In this document: one piece after another, positions 55,214 through 64,000 of the stretch
Layout: each line of letters begins with the position of its first letter
Position numbering within the stretch: position 1 is the stretch's first letter
Assembly (NCBI GenBank): GCA_965153355.1
Contig: OZ231127.1
Span: 96,410,001-96,474,000, forward strand
Length of the DNA: 64,000 nucleotides
Direction of reading: 5' to 3'
DNA from: Flaccisagitta enflata
Lineage: Eukaryota > Chaetognatha > Sagittoidea > Aphragmophora
Position numbers and translations under genes: made by a program
The notes under the pieces: model-generated
Told to the model about the DNA's origin: nothing
Seen by the model: only the letters and a program-made list of their open reading frames with translations
Databases searched by the model: none

Positions 55214-56835
55214 AACAAGGCCAACACCTATAAGTCGCGTGCGAGACATAAAAATCTGAATTGACCTGACTCCTTATTGTATCTTTTTAATCAACATGAC
55301 TGAATAGGGAGAAATATAAGAAATGAATAAAATGATTTAGTTGACTAGATTGACTTAAATGAATTGATGAATAAATCAGCTTAATGAGGTATTGGAGGCC
55401 ATGGAAACCCACCCACTTTTGTAATTGAGTCAAATTAATCAACTCTATCAACCCAATCAATGAAAAATGACTAAACCAGACTTTAACCAGCAGACTCAAA
55501 CCAGCAGACTTAAACCAGCAGACTTAAACCAGCAGACTTAAACCAGCAGACTTAAACCAGCAGACTTTAACCAGCAGACTTTAACCAGCAGACTTTAACC
55601 AGCAGACTTTAAACAGCAGACTTTAACCAGCAGACTTAAACCAGCAGACTTTAACCAGCAGACTTTAACCAGTAGACTTAAACCAGTAGACTTAAACCAG
55701 TAGACTTAAACCAGCAGAATTTACCCAGCAGACTTAAACCAGCAGACTTTAACCAGCAGACTTTAACCAGTAGACTTAAACCAGTAGACTTAAACCAGTA
55801 GACTTAAACCAGTAGACTTAAACCAGCCGACTTGGAATGACATAAATGACCAAAACATACCAAAGCACATAAACAAAAAAAAACAAAAACCAAAAACCAA
55901 AAAAAACCAAAAAACAAAAAACATAAATAACCAAAACAAACAAAGAAACCATGTTAAATGACCAAAAACCAAAAAGCCAAAAACCAAAAACCAATAAAAC
56001 AAAAACCAAAGAACCAAAAAACATAAATGACCAAAAAAACAAAATCCAAAAAATGCAAAAAAAAAGGAAACAAAAACCAAAAAAACAAAAAACCTAAAAA
56101 CCTAAAAAAAAAAAAACAAAAACCAAAATCCAAAAGCATAAATGACCAAAACATACCAAAATACTATGATAAAGGACCGAAAACCAAAAAACCAAAAACC
56201 AAAAACCAAAAACCACAAAACCGAAAAACCAAAAACCAAAAAACCAAAAAACCTAGATGACCAAAACATACCAAAAAGCCATGTTTAATGACCAAAAATG
56301 ACCAAAAGACCAAAAAACCAAAAACCATAAAACCAAAAACCTACATGACCAAAACACACCAAAAAATAACTATGATAAAGGACCGAAAACCAAAAAACCA
56401 AAAACCAAAAACCAAAAACCAAAAATGACCAAAAGACCAAAAAACCAAAAAACCAAAAACCTAAATGACCAAAATATACCCAAAAAACCATGTTAAATGT
56501 CCAAAAATGACCTGAAATTTCCCAAAATGACTTAGAATGACTTAAAACTACTTTAAATGCCCAAAAATGACATGAATGACTTGAATGAACAAAGTGACGT
56601 AAATGATCAAAAATGACCAAAAATGACTAAAACCAACCAAAAAAAAAAAAAAAAAAAAAAACAAACCAAAAACAACAAAAAAATGACTTAAAATAACTCC
56701 AGACGACCCAAAATGACCAAAAACGACGCAAAAAAGCAAAGTGTTACGGACCGACGGACCGACGGACCGACAGACGGACGGACCGACCGACTGACCGACG
56801 GAGCAGGTTGTAGAGTCACGTGCACGCGACTAAAA
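55214..56835 (+). mobile_element. Large HINE-like element with internal satellites, sister of 19891-21250
   Basis: AACAAGGCCAACACCTATAA, subterminal AGTCGCGTGC, TGAATTGACCTGACTCCTTA, a 14-bp CCAGCAGACTTAAA array (55480-55835), an ACCAAAAACCAAAA array with AAATGACC units (55840-56690), CTCCAGACGACCCAAAATGA, GTGTTACGGACCGACGGACC, hairpin GTCACGTGCACGCGAC, TAAAAAAA. Confidence 0.9.
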
Positions 56836-57112
56836 AAAAAAATTTGCACGCGTACTGAAACGTTGAACAATCTCAAATTTTGTCCGATTCAAATTTTGCC
56901 GACCAACAACCGTCATTTTTATTTCATGTTTTACATTGTTTGTGCCCATGTAAAATCTTGCAGACTGATTTTATCTTACTCGATGATGCTTTTAGAGAAG
57001 GAACACCAAGTGTCCGTTTCCTACATGTTCGCTTCATTCATGTCATCCCGTTATGAAAATTCTCGTTCATGTTGGTGTGAGCCAATTTAACTTACTCAGT
57101 GAACGATGCTAA

Positions 57113-57331
57113 AAGGGCGGGTACACGGCTACCTATGTCGACTTCGGCTGGGCAGGGGTAGTGATGAAAATGACCAACTAAGCATTTAAGCAGGGGCAGT
57201 GATGCCAAAACCGCCCTAAACGCCGGAAAAGTAAGGTTTGACCGACCGTCGGATGGATAAATTGACAAAGCGGAGAGAACTGCAACAACAACAATGACAA
57301 CAACAGCACAACAACAGCAGCAACAACAACC

Positions 57332-57409
<78 letters not shown>

Positions 57410-57491
57410 GCAACGACAACAACGACAACAACGACAACAACAACAAGGACAACAGCAACAACAGCAACAACAACAACAACAACAACAACAA

Positions 57492-57561
<70 letters not shown>

Positions 57562-57661
57562 AACAACAACAACAACAACTGCAACAACCACTATAACAAC
57601 AACAACAACAACAACAACAAAAACAACAACAACAACAACAACAACCGTAGCGCGCAACTAA
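57113..57661 (+). mobile_element. HINE-like element with an expanded (CAA)n core
   Basis: GGCGGGTACACGGCTACCTA, TCGACTTCGGCTGGGCAGGG, CATTTAAGCAGGGGCAGTGA, AAAAGTAAGGTTTGACCGAC, then (CAA)n from about 57281 to 57645, and the terminal GTAGCGCGCAACTAA. The array sits at the place of the usual GACC repeats before the 3' hairpin. Confidence 0.82.
57281..57645. repeat. (CAA)n array
   Basis: CAA triplets with CAG, CGA and AAA variants. Confidence 0.97.
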
Positions 57662-57775
57662 GTATGTACTAGCTGAGTTGCCGGGTTTTTAATGAGGGAT
57701 CTAAAAGAGGAGGGATAAGAGAAGTCAATGGTTATGAGGGTAGATGAGGGAGGAAATAAATATGATTAACAAATC

Positions 57776-57778
<3 letters not shown>

Positions 57779-57809
<31 letters not shown>
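57779..57809. repeat. (GA)n microsatellite
   Basis: Short GA array. Confidence 0.95.
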
Positions 57810-57811
<2 letters not shown>

Positions 57812-57991
57812 ATTCAACGCAAAAAACTCGGCGAGTGGACTCTAAAGCTGGTGTGCTAAATTGCCACCCATCAACCTTGTCAATACAGTAATCTTCAAGA
57901 ACTAATGAAAAAATAAAAAAAAGATTTAAAATATCATAACTCGAAAACTGATTATAGCAGGAACTTTTGCTTGGTGCCATTGGGAAGAAGA

Positions 57992-58110
57992 CAGGGCCAG
58001 ATACAAGGCTTCTCCAGTCGTATGCGGGTCGGCTGGGCCTGTTTTTTTGGGTCACCAGAGCATTTGGGCAGAAGCAGTGATGCCAAAGACCGCAAAAACT
58101 TAAAACAGGT
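57992..58110 (+). mobile_element. HINE-like element, 3' end lost
   Basis: AGGGCCAGATACAAGGCTTC, CCAGTCGTATGCGGGTCGGC, CATTTGGGCAGAAGCAGTGA, CCAAAGACCGCAAAAACTTA. Confidence 0.75.
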
Positions 58111-58362
58111 CGCTCTAGTGTCATATGGAGAGAGGTTTCCATTGCCTCATTGATGTTTTTGATGAATGTGATATTGAGGTTATGGGACATCGGCTTCGGA
58201 GGGGCCGTTGAACTATGATTCCACATAGGGCAGAGGCAGAGGCAAAAGTGCCAAAGCCCCAAAAGTGCCGCAAATCAATGTCGGAAAACATGATTTGTAG
58301 CCAACATCTCAAAATGTCAAATGTTCAACTGTTCTCCTACAAGTATCGCTATCTTTTTTTTT

Positions 58363-58690
58363 GGCAGCTGCGATGATGGGGCCGATGTCCTATGCTATCT
58401 CACAAAGGGGAAATTTCTCCTCCTTCTTCTTTTTCTTCTTCATACGTCCTTACCCCATGGAGGCTCAAATTAAGCTTCGAGACTGAAATTCCAGCCTTGA
58501 AGCTCAAATTCCAGCCTCGAGGCTCAAATCCCAGCTTGAAGGCTCCAATCTCAACTTTAAGATTCCAGACTCAGTCTCATGGCTCATGGCTCAAATCCCA
58601 GCCCCACCGAAGGTTTATACTCTAGCCTCATCGGCTCCTTTTGGGCTCCTTTGGGGCATACACTTATCTAGGGGCAACAGATACGGCTAA
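58363..58690 (-). mobile_element. GGCAGCTGC... element, decayed
   Basis: Left GGCAGCTGCGATGATGGGGC, CGATGTCCTATGCTATCTCA, CAAAGGGGAAATTTCTCC. The interior is a GAGGCTCAAATTCCAGCCTC array, and the right end has the weak leader ATACGGCTAACCATTTGCCA. Confidence 0.65.
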
Positions 58691-58845
58691 CCATTTGCCA
58701 CTTTTGTGACTCTTTCTCATTAATTTTGGGGAAGGAGTCGAAATATCCAATTCTCTCTCTTGAAAATAAATCCACCTTTTAGCCAAACAACGAATCTTTC
58801 TTCTTTTTATTCACTTTCCTCTGCAAGTAATGGGTATCAAAACGA

Positions 58846-58928
58846 GTGACGCGGGGTTCCAATATCGTTGCGGACGGGTGGGCAGGGGCATCCAACCCCC
58901 ATCCACAACCAAAGCCCCACTCCATACA
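58846..58928 (+). mobile_element. HINE-like 5' end, GTTGC subtype
   Basis: GAGTGACGCGGGGTTCCAAT, ATCGTTGCGGACGGGTGGGC, AGGGGCATCCAACCCC. Interrupted by the next MITE. Confidence 0.75.
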
Positions 58929-59543
58929 CAATAGGCAAAAAAAAAACCGTGCATTGCTTATATTCACTATAACTTGTTTCTGGTTTTTAGAAATTATAGA
59001 AAATCTATGACCATTCTAAAGAGCTTCAAAAAATCTTTGATTTGAGTCGTTGAACAAAATTCTAACTTAAAAACTCTAGAAGTTATGTTAATTTGAAAAA
59101 AAAAGTATCAAATTAAAATCTGCCAGATATGTTTTTTGCTAATTTGAAATTATAGACGAAATGACTTTGTTTGATTACCATTTTTAAACGGAATGACTTA
59201 AAAATGTCTGCTTGGCGCCATTTTGTAGATAATAAGTTAATATTTCGTTATATTTTCATTTTCTCTTAAATTTTTCTTAATTTCCTTTTGTTAGTTACGT
59301 TTGTCATGTTTTTAAAGATAGAATTAAAAGTACAGAATCCTTTTAATCGACAGATCATGGTGATGCTCACTTGAAACTGTTACCATTTCTAAACCAATTG
59401 AGCTAAAAGTTTCTGCTTGGTCTAAATTTGAAGAACTTTCAAATATCTTTCAAACGGTCACTGATTTTTTAATATTTTCATTGAAAGCAAGCCAGTCAAA
59501 GGCATCAAAAACCGCCATTTACGGTTTTTTATTTGCCCATGGT
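58929..59543. mobile_element. MITE (ACCATGGC family), copy 3
   Basis: Left AATAGGCAAAAAAAAAACCG, right CGGTTTTTTATTTGCCCATG then GTTA. The interior GTCTGCTTGGCGCCATTTTG is shared with the other copies. The outermost left bases are lost. Confidence 0.72.
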
Positions 59544-60120
59544 TAGGTTGCGGTCGAAGTTGAGGAGGGAGCTGGGCAGCGGCTCTGAAGGGGTTGATGA
59601 CCTCCGCACTAGCCCACTATAAAAAAACGCTTTTTCATGGCGAGGCTCTCTATCCAAGGAATCTGGCTCGAAATCATGTATATAGATGGTCCAACACAAA
59701 AATTTGACCTTGTGGCTTCTCTAAAGTGTGCCCGCCACCATCCCCATATCCCATAGGAAATGTACAGCAGGATTTTGGTCTGCAGAGCCTCCTATCTTTT
59801 ATAATGGGAAATGGGGTATGTGGCGGGCACACTTTATAGAAGACCCATGGCCAAATTTTTGTCATGGACCATCTAGTTTTATGATTTTGAGTCATATCTC
59901 TTTGATAGAGAACTTTTCTATGAAAAAGTGTGTTTTCTTAGTGGGCTACTCCGCACCCCCCTCCCCCCAGCCTCCAGGCCCATATCTCAGCCTGGAGGTC
60001 CATATCCTAGCCTAGAGGTCCACACCCCAGACTTGCGGCCCAAATCCCTAGAAACTGGAATCTGGGGCTTGGGGTTGAGATTTGGGCCTTGAGGGTGGGA
60101 TTTGGGCCTCGAGACTGGGA
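59544..60120 (+). mobile_element. GGGCAGCGGC element, truncated at both ends, hosting a foldback
   Basis: GTTGAGGAGGGAGCTGGGCA, GCGGCTCTGAAGGGGTTGAT, GACCTCCGCAC, then the insertion 59610-59948, then a GGCCCATATCTCAGCCTGGA array that turns into its inverted form near 60060. The leader is replaced by the MITE to the left, and no 3' end is found. Confidence 0.75.
59610..59948. mobile_element. hAT-like foldback MITE with an 8-bp target duplication
   Basis: The ends TAGCCCACTA and TAGTGGGCTA begin arms of about 150 bp that mirror each other (left AAAGTGTGCCCGCCACCATC, right reversed AAAGTGTGCCCGCCACATAC). CTCCGCAC occurs directly outside both ends (59602-59609, 59949-59956). Length 339 bp, no open frame. 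A TAG start with an 8-bp duplication fits the hAT superfamily. Confidence 0.88.
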
Positions 60121-60344
60121 TCACTCTTCTACAATACCTTGATTTTTGGTATTTGGACGAAAAACCTCGTTTGCCTGGAAAAGGCGGTTTACCCCTGGAT
60201 TCTTTTCATAGTTTCTACACTGGGCATTTATGTAAGGGGAATGCGTCAGTTGTATACGACAAAGTGGGCTTCTCATTAAGCAGTGACACCAATAGCAGTA
60301 TAATAGAGATACAGAAGTCAGTGTTTCAAATAGAAAGAAATTAA
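60102..60344 (+). CDS. Possible partial reading frame, unknown
   Basis: The last 75 codons (from about 60125) have varied, non-repetitive composition, with DFWYLDEKPRLPGKGGLPLD and LSSDTNSSIIEIQKSVFQIE. The upstream part is the repeat array of the preceding element, so any gene has lost its 5' end. There is no signal peptide, membrane segment or domain that I recognise. It could equally be a chance frame in unique sequence. Confidence 0.2.
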   Translation: MGLETGITLLQYLDFWYLDEKPRLPGKGGLPLDSFHSFYTGHLCKGNASVVYDKVGFSLSSDTNSSIIEIQKSVFQIERN

Positions 60345-60515
60345 TGAGTGCTCATTCAACGGGAAATGCTTTAGCAAGTGAGCAAGGGAATGGGCTTGGG
60401 GTAGCTTAGAATCCAACTGCGATTAAAATCAAAATGCCGTTGCTATCTTTAGGCACATCTACACAACATACTACACTTTTTAAAAGTGCAGGTAACGACG
60501 GCAAAAACAGGGTCA

Positions 60516-60767
60516 GAGTGTGTTTCTAGTGAATCCAACAATTGCGTTTATCCCATCAATCACGTTTGTAGTGAGAACCCGTTCACACATTTATGAGTCT
60601 CAACCTACCCATGAGGGAGCGAGTAAAGTGTGTGTGCGAGCTTGTGAACGGATTGCGGAGCAAGTTTTTGTAGCAAGTCAGTGGAGTGAGCAGTCCAAGT
60701 GAGTAAACGTAGCAAGCAACCGAGTGGCCCATTTAAAGGAGTATTTGTCTGTAGAAACAGTAGTATA
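60516..60767 (+). mobile_element. PIF/Harbinger-like MITE, diverged
   Basis: GAGTGTGTTTCTAGTGAATC at the left, CCCATGAGGGAGCGAGTAAA, GAGTGGCCCATTTAAAGG, TGTAGAAACAGTA at the right. Confidence 0.75.
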
Positions 60768-60798
60768 CCAGTCCATTTGCGAAGTGATGTAATAACCA

Positions 60799-60950
60799 AA
60801 CAAGGCCGGATACACGGCAATCCAATCGCGGACGGTTGGGCAGGAGCGGTAATTCAAAGACCGATTGCAAGTTTAGAAATATTTGTGACGGACCGACGGA
60901 CGGACCGACCGACCGACACAAGGTGTAGAGTCGCGTGTCCGCGACTAAAA
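60799..60950 (+). mobile_element. HINE-like element, GCGGAC subtype
   Basis: AACAAGGCCGGATACACGGC, subterminal AATCGCGGAC, GGTTGGGCAGGAGCGGTAAT, GACGGACCGACGGACGGACC, hairpin GTCGCGTGTCCGCGAC, TAAAAAAA. Confidence 0.93.
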
Positions 60951-61140
60951 AAAGGTATTTTTTGAAATCACAACCCCTGCGTAGTGTTCAACCATCTGTA
61001 ACTGTTGTTGTGTGTACAGACTTGTTCCGTTGACAAAATGCCTTCCATGTGCTATATCTTCCTCATACAACTACCGCCAAAACTTTCATCCCCTCCGCTG
61101 CTGCCGCCTCCGCCTGTAACTGACGGACAGAAGAATTGAT

Positions 61141-61505
61141 CAAATACAGTCGCGTGCAGGTTGGCAGGTTAGCAGGTTGGCAGGTTGTTTAATTGAGTGA
61201 GGCCAAAGACCGCGAAAACATAATGTAACAAAGCCGGATACATGGCTACCCTAGTCGCGTGCGGCGTGGGCAGGAGCCATGCTGGAAAGGTCACTAGGGC
61301 ATCTGGGCAGGAACTGTACGCTCCAAAAGGCCTAAAAAGTAAATAGGGGACCAACTGACCAACGGACGGACGGACGGACGGACAGACTGACATAGCGGGG
61401 TGTTGAGTCGCGTAGCACGCGACTAAAGAGGGGACCAAACGACCAATTGACTGACGGAAAGAAGGACATAGTGGGGTGTAGAGTCGCTTAGCGCACAACT
61501 AAAAA
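61141..61505 (+). mobile_element. HINE-like element interrupted by another copy
   Basis: The 5' part CAGTCGCGTGCAGGTTGGCA, a GGTTGGCAGGTTAGCA repeat and CCAAAGACCGCGAAAACATA stop near 61226. The 3' part GGGGACCAAACGACCAATTG, GGGGTGTAGAGTCGCTTAGC, GCACAACTAAAAA resumes near 61427. Confidence 0.8.
61227..61426 (+). mobile_element. HINE-like element nested in a relative
   Basis: AACAAAGCCGGATACATGGC, subterminal AGTCGCGTGC, CATCTGGGCAGGAACTGTAC, (GGAC)n, hairpin GTCGCGTAGCACGCGAC, TAAA. Related copies have CATAAAAAAGTAAA at the site it occupies. Confidence 0.88.
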
Positions 61506-61542
61506 GCTTAATCTCTGACATTGTTTCATAAGAACTTATCAG

Positions 61543-61635
61543 TTTTTAGTCGCATGCTACGCAACTCTACACCCCGCTGAGTGACCTTCTCCATTACTGC
61601 CCCTGCCAACCAGCACCGAGCATCCGGCCTTGTTT
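61543..61635 (-). mobile_element. Internally deleted HINE-like element, about 93 bp
   Basis: TTTTTAGTCGCATGCTACGC and ACTCTACACCCCGCTGAGTG join directly to CTGCCCCTGCCAACCAGCAC and CATCCGGCCTTGTTTTT. Both ends are kept and the satellite block is gone. Confidence 0.88.
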
Positions 61636-61678
61636 TTGGTATGTACTGCTTAATCTCTCCGTCTGTCTCCGTCTGTCG

Positions 61679-61689
<11 letters not shown>

Positions 61690-61764
<75 letters not shown>
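61690..61764. repeat. (CT)n microsatellite
   Basis: Pure CT array, preceded by CTGTCTGT repeats. Confidence 0.97.
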
Positions 61765-61767
<3 letters not shown>

Positions 61768-61975
61768 CGTTATGGCTTGAACCAACTCCTGAATTTTGAA
61801 TCATTTCAAAACAACAAGTAATACAAGGGAGCGCTGACATCTTTAAATGTTGCAACTGGTTTTGTCACGTTGTTTCTTCACAAACGCAAACGCCACAATT
61901 CTGCATCATCTGTGAATAAGAAGATGTTCGCAATTTTGGTTGAAAGCAAGAGTAACTTTTTACGTTTTATGTTTC

Positions 61976-62046
61976 CAGTCGCGTGCACACAACTTTTTAA
62001 CCCGCTTTGTCGTTCTATGAGCCGCTATGTCCGTCGGTCGGATAGG
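61976..62046 (-). mobile_element. HINE-like 3' end
   Basis: CCAGTCGCGTGCACACAACT, AACCCGCTTTGTCGTTC, TATGTCCGTCGGTCGG. The rest is absent. Confidence 0.65.
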
Positions 62047-63477
62047 AATTCTTTACAACTACAGCATTGATGACGCAGTGCCTAGATCAAGTTCAAATTA
62101 TTTATCTTTTGAATGCCCACATTGTACCCATTCTAATTAACATGGGAAAAATTGGCAACATTTTGACATTGCCATCAGGCTGAATTAGGCATCATGAGAA
62201 TCAAATTGAAATAAAATCCTCCTCCTACCCAAAAATACTAGTTAACAGCCATCTCTAGTTACTGGAGCACATTTCCCGCCTAAATGTTGAACATAACGGG
62301 TGGTCTTTAAAAAAGTAGCTTTTAATTTCATTAGTATCACTTTTCAAATATTTTCTCACTAGAAAATTGTATCTAATTATGACAGAAAATTTTTGAAAGA
62401 AAATGAAGTGTTTCATCATACTTTTTGCAATATTATCAGGACAATAATGAAGCTGCAACGCTTTTAGTGGACAAATTGTCTCTAAAGACACTTGGTGTAT
62501 ACATTTCTATTATATCCTGACTTAGAATGTAATTTGAACTTTGCGATTCACATGAAAACAAGCATGAAAATGATGTTTTTAGTGAATTTATGCTTTCACT
62601 TTTTTCATTTTCTGAAGTCAAAATTCTAAGAAAGCTAAACACATAGAAAGTTTGTATTTTGAAAAACATAGTTCTCACTGTAATTGATTTGGGAAAGAAA
62701 TTATGTTCTTTGTTTTTTAATTTTTTCATTTCCTAAGCAAATTTAGAATTTTGACCAACCAGTACAAATTTTCAAGACAATTTTTTTTGGGTAAAATTGG
62801 CTAAACTTGGTCCTCTTGCTAGATAAATGCTAATTTTCTTTCAAATATTATGTATTTTATATTATTCACTAATTTGTGCATTTTTATTTATATATTTTTT
62901 CTATTTTGACCCTCTTTGAAACATAAATGTTGCCTTTGGAGGGAAGCCGTCTTATGTAGATATGATCATGGCCTAAATATTTCATTATGAGCACTTTTTA
63001 AGAAGATCAATATTTTTTTAGTTATGTCAAAAAAACTGACTTGAATTATTGTCTATCTAAAAATTTTTATTCAAATCACTTTTAATCAAAAATAGGTAAT
63101 AATGCTAAAAAAAAAATTTTGGTTAAAAGTATATGATACAAATATGTATTTTTAGTAATATGTAAAAATTATAAAAGGCACTATCTAATATGGGTACTAA
63201 ATAAGCAATCAAAGACATTATCAAGAGCTACCTTTTTTATGTCCACCCAGTATTTTAGAGCAGGTACTTGCAAAATGGAGATACCTTGCAATGAATCGGC
63301 ATGAATTTCATGACGAACTTGAGCATAATTTTCCTTTTGCATATTGCGAGAATGCAATGTTGTTTCCATTTGATGAAGTTCGCACGATCCCAATTAGCAG
63401 CATATCCTTTTATTAATACATGGAATATGATGAATCAATTTGAAATCAGACATACATATTGATTTAGACCATTTAGA
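62047..63477. other. AT-rich sequence, no feature recognised
   Basis: No satellite, element end or coding motif seen on either strand. Confidence 0.5.
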
Positions 63478-63572
63478 CTTTTTGGTTGCGTGCATGCGAC
63501 TCTATAATCCGTTGGTCAGTCCATATGTCTGTCCGTCCGTCCATCAGTCAGTCAGTCCATCCGTCACTGTTC
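63478..63572 (-). mobile_element. HINE-like 3' end
   Basis: TTTTTGGTTGCGTGCATGCG, ACTCTATAATCCGTTGGTCA, GTCCGTCCGTCCATCAGTCA. No 5' end before the GT array. Confidence 0.7.
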
Positions 63573-63726
63573 GCTTTTCCGACAACTGTTTTAAGCTATA
63601 CACCCAAAAAATACCCAAAATAGAAATAGCTAACGCTCATACTTACGCTCTCATAGAGTCGATTAACGAGCATTTAAAACAATGAAGGGGGTTAAACAAC
63701 TTGAGTGAAAAAGCATATTGCTAAAA

Positions 63727-63727
63727 G

Positions 63728-63806
<79 letters not shown>

Positions 63807-64000
63807 TGAGTGTGTGTGAGAGCGTGTGTGTGCGTGACTGTGTGTGTGTGCGTGACCGTGTGTGTGACCGTGTGTGTGTGTGACCATGTGTGTGTGTGTG
63901 CGTGACCGTGTGTGTCTGTGTGTGACCGTGCGTGTGTGACTGTATGTGTGTGATCGTGTGTGTGTGACCGTGTGTGTGACAGTGTGCGTTTGACCGTGTG
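63727..64000. repeat. (GT)n array with GTGACC higher-order variants
   Basis: Pure GT to about 63803, then GTGTGTGACCGT-type units of variable length to the window edge. Confidence 0.97.

Noticed and set aside
60102-60344. Confident gene call for the 80-residue frame
   Set aside because: The first residues are element repeat and the rest has no known motif. Kept only as a low-confidence entry.

Overview
No single-copy host gene is recognisable in this window. It reads as a stretch of a large, repeat-saturated eukaryotic genome, most likely a metazoan. The animal assignment rests on decayed non-LTR (LINE) reverse-transcriptase pieces of a kind common in animals and on many short DNA-transposon derivatives. 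I cannot name the species; a marine invertebrate is a guess. The long open frames that read as SLSLSL, RERERE, SSSS, FFFF, CVCVCV or THTHTH are translated microsatellites, not genes.

Protein-derived sequence is limited to three LINE fragments: a C-terminal piece beside a GA array (2355-2670, minus), a reverse-transcriptase motif A scrap (16989-17084) and a longer C-terminal piece with a CCHC-type knuckle (25480-26178). The last runs into a 3' tail that ends in (TTC)n. Two further copies of that tail at 23.7-24.2 kb also end in (TTC)n, so this LINE probably seeded the TTC arrays.

The dominant content is small non-autonomous mobile elements. The most abundant family (35 or more copies, both orientations) starts AACAAGGCC, carries a 5' subterminal motif, a variable block of satellite or GGAC/GACC repeats, and ends in a short hairpin followed by CTAAAAA. 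The 5' motif is the reverse complement of the 3' terminal strand, and the two change together between subfamilies. With insertion inside A- or T-runs and no evident target duplication, this resembles Helentron-associated elements (HINE/DINE-1 type). A second family (about 11 copies) has 46-60 bp inverted ends built on GGGCAGCGGCCCC and the same overall plan.

Other families are a PIF/Harbinger-like MITE with 3-bp TTA/TAT duplications (one end of which appears to have seeded a 109-bp satellite at 38.9-40.2 kb), several TA-flanked inverted-repeat MITEs, a TTAA-flanked piggyBac-like MITE, and an hAT-like foldback with a perfect 8-bp target duplication at 59.6-59.95 kb.

Layout: 0-5 kb GA, TTG and GAAA arrays with a local segmental duplication; 5-9.5 kb a minisatellite and mobile elements; 9.7-13.2 kb giant GA/TA/GT arrays and palindromes; 13.2-22.5 kb nested elements and internal satellites; 23-27.3 kb LINE tails with TTC arrays; 28-43 kb mixed elements, a 96-bp higher-order repeat and the 109-bp satellite; 43-51 kb hairpins and MITEs; 51.5-55 kb AT-rich sequence with few recognisable repeats; 55-64 kb more elements and GT/CT arrays. 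Boundaries of decayed copies were judged by eye and may be off by tens of bases.
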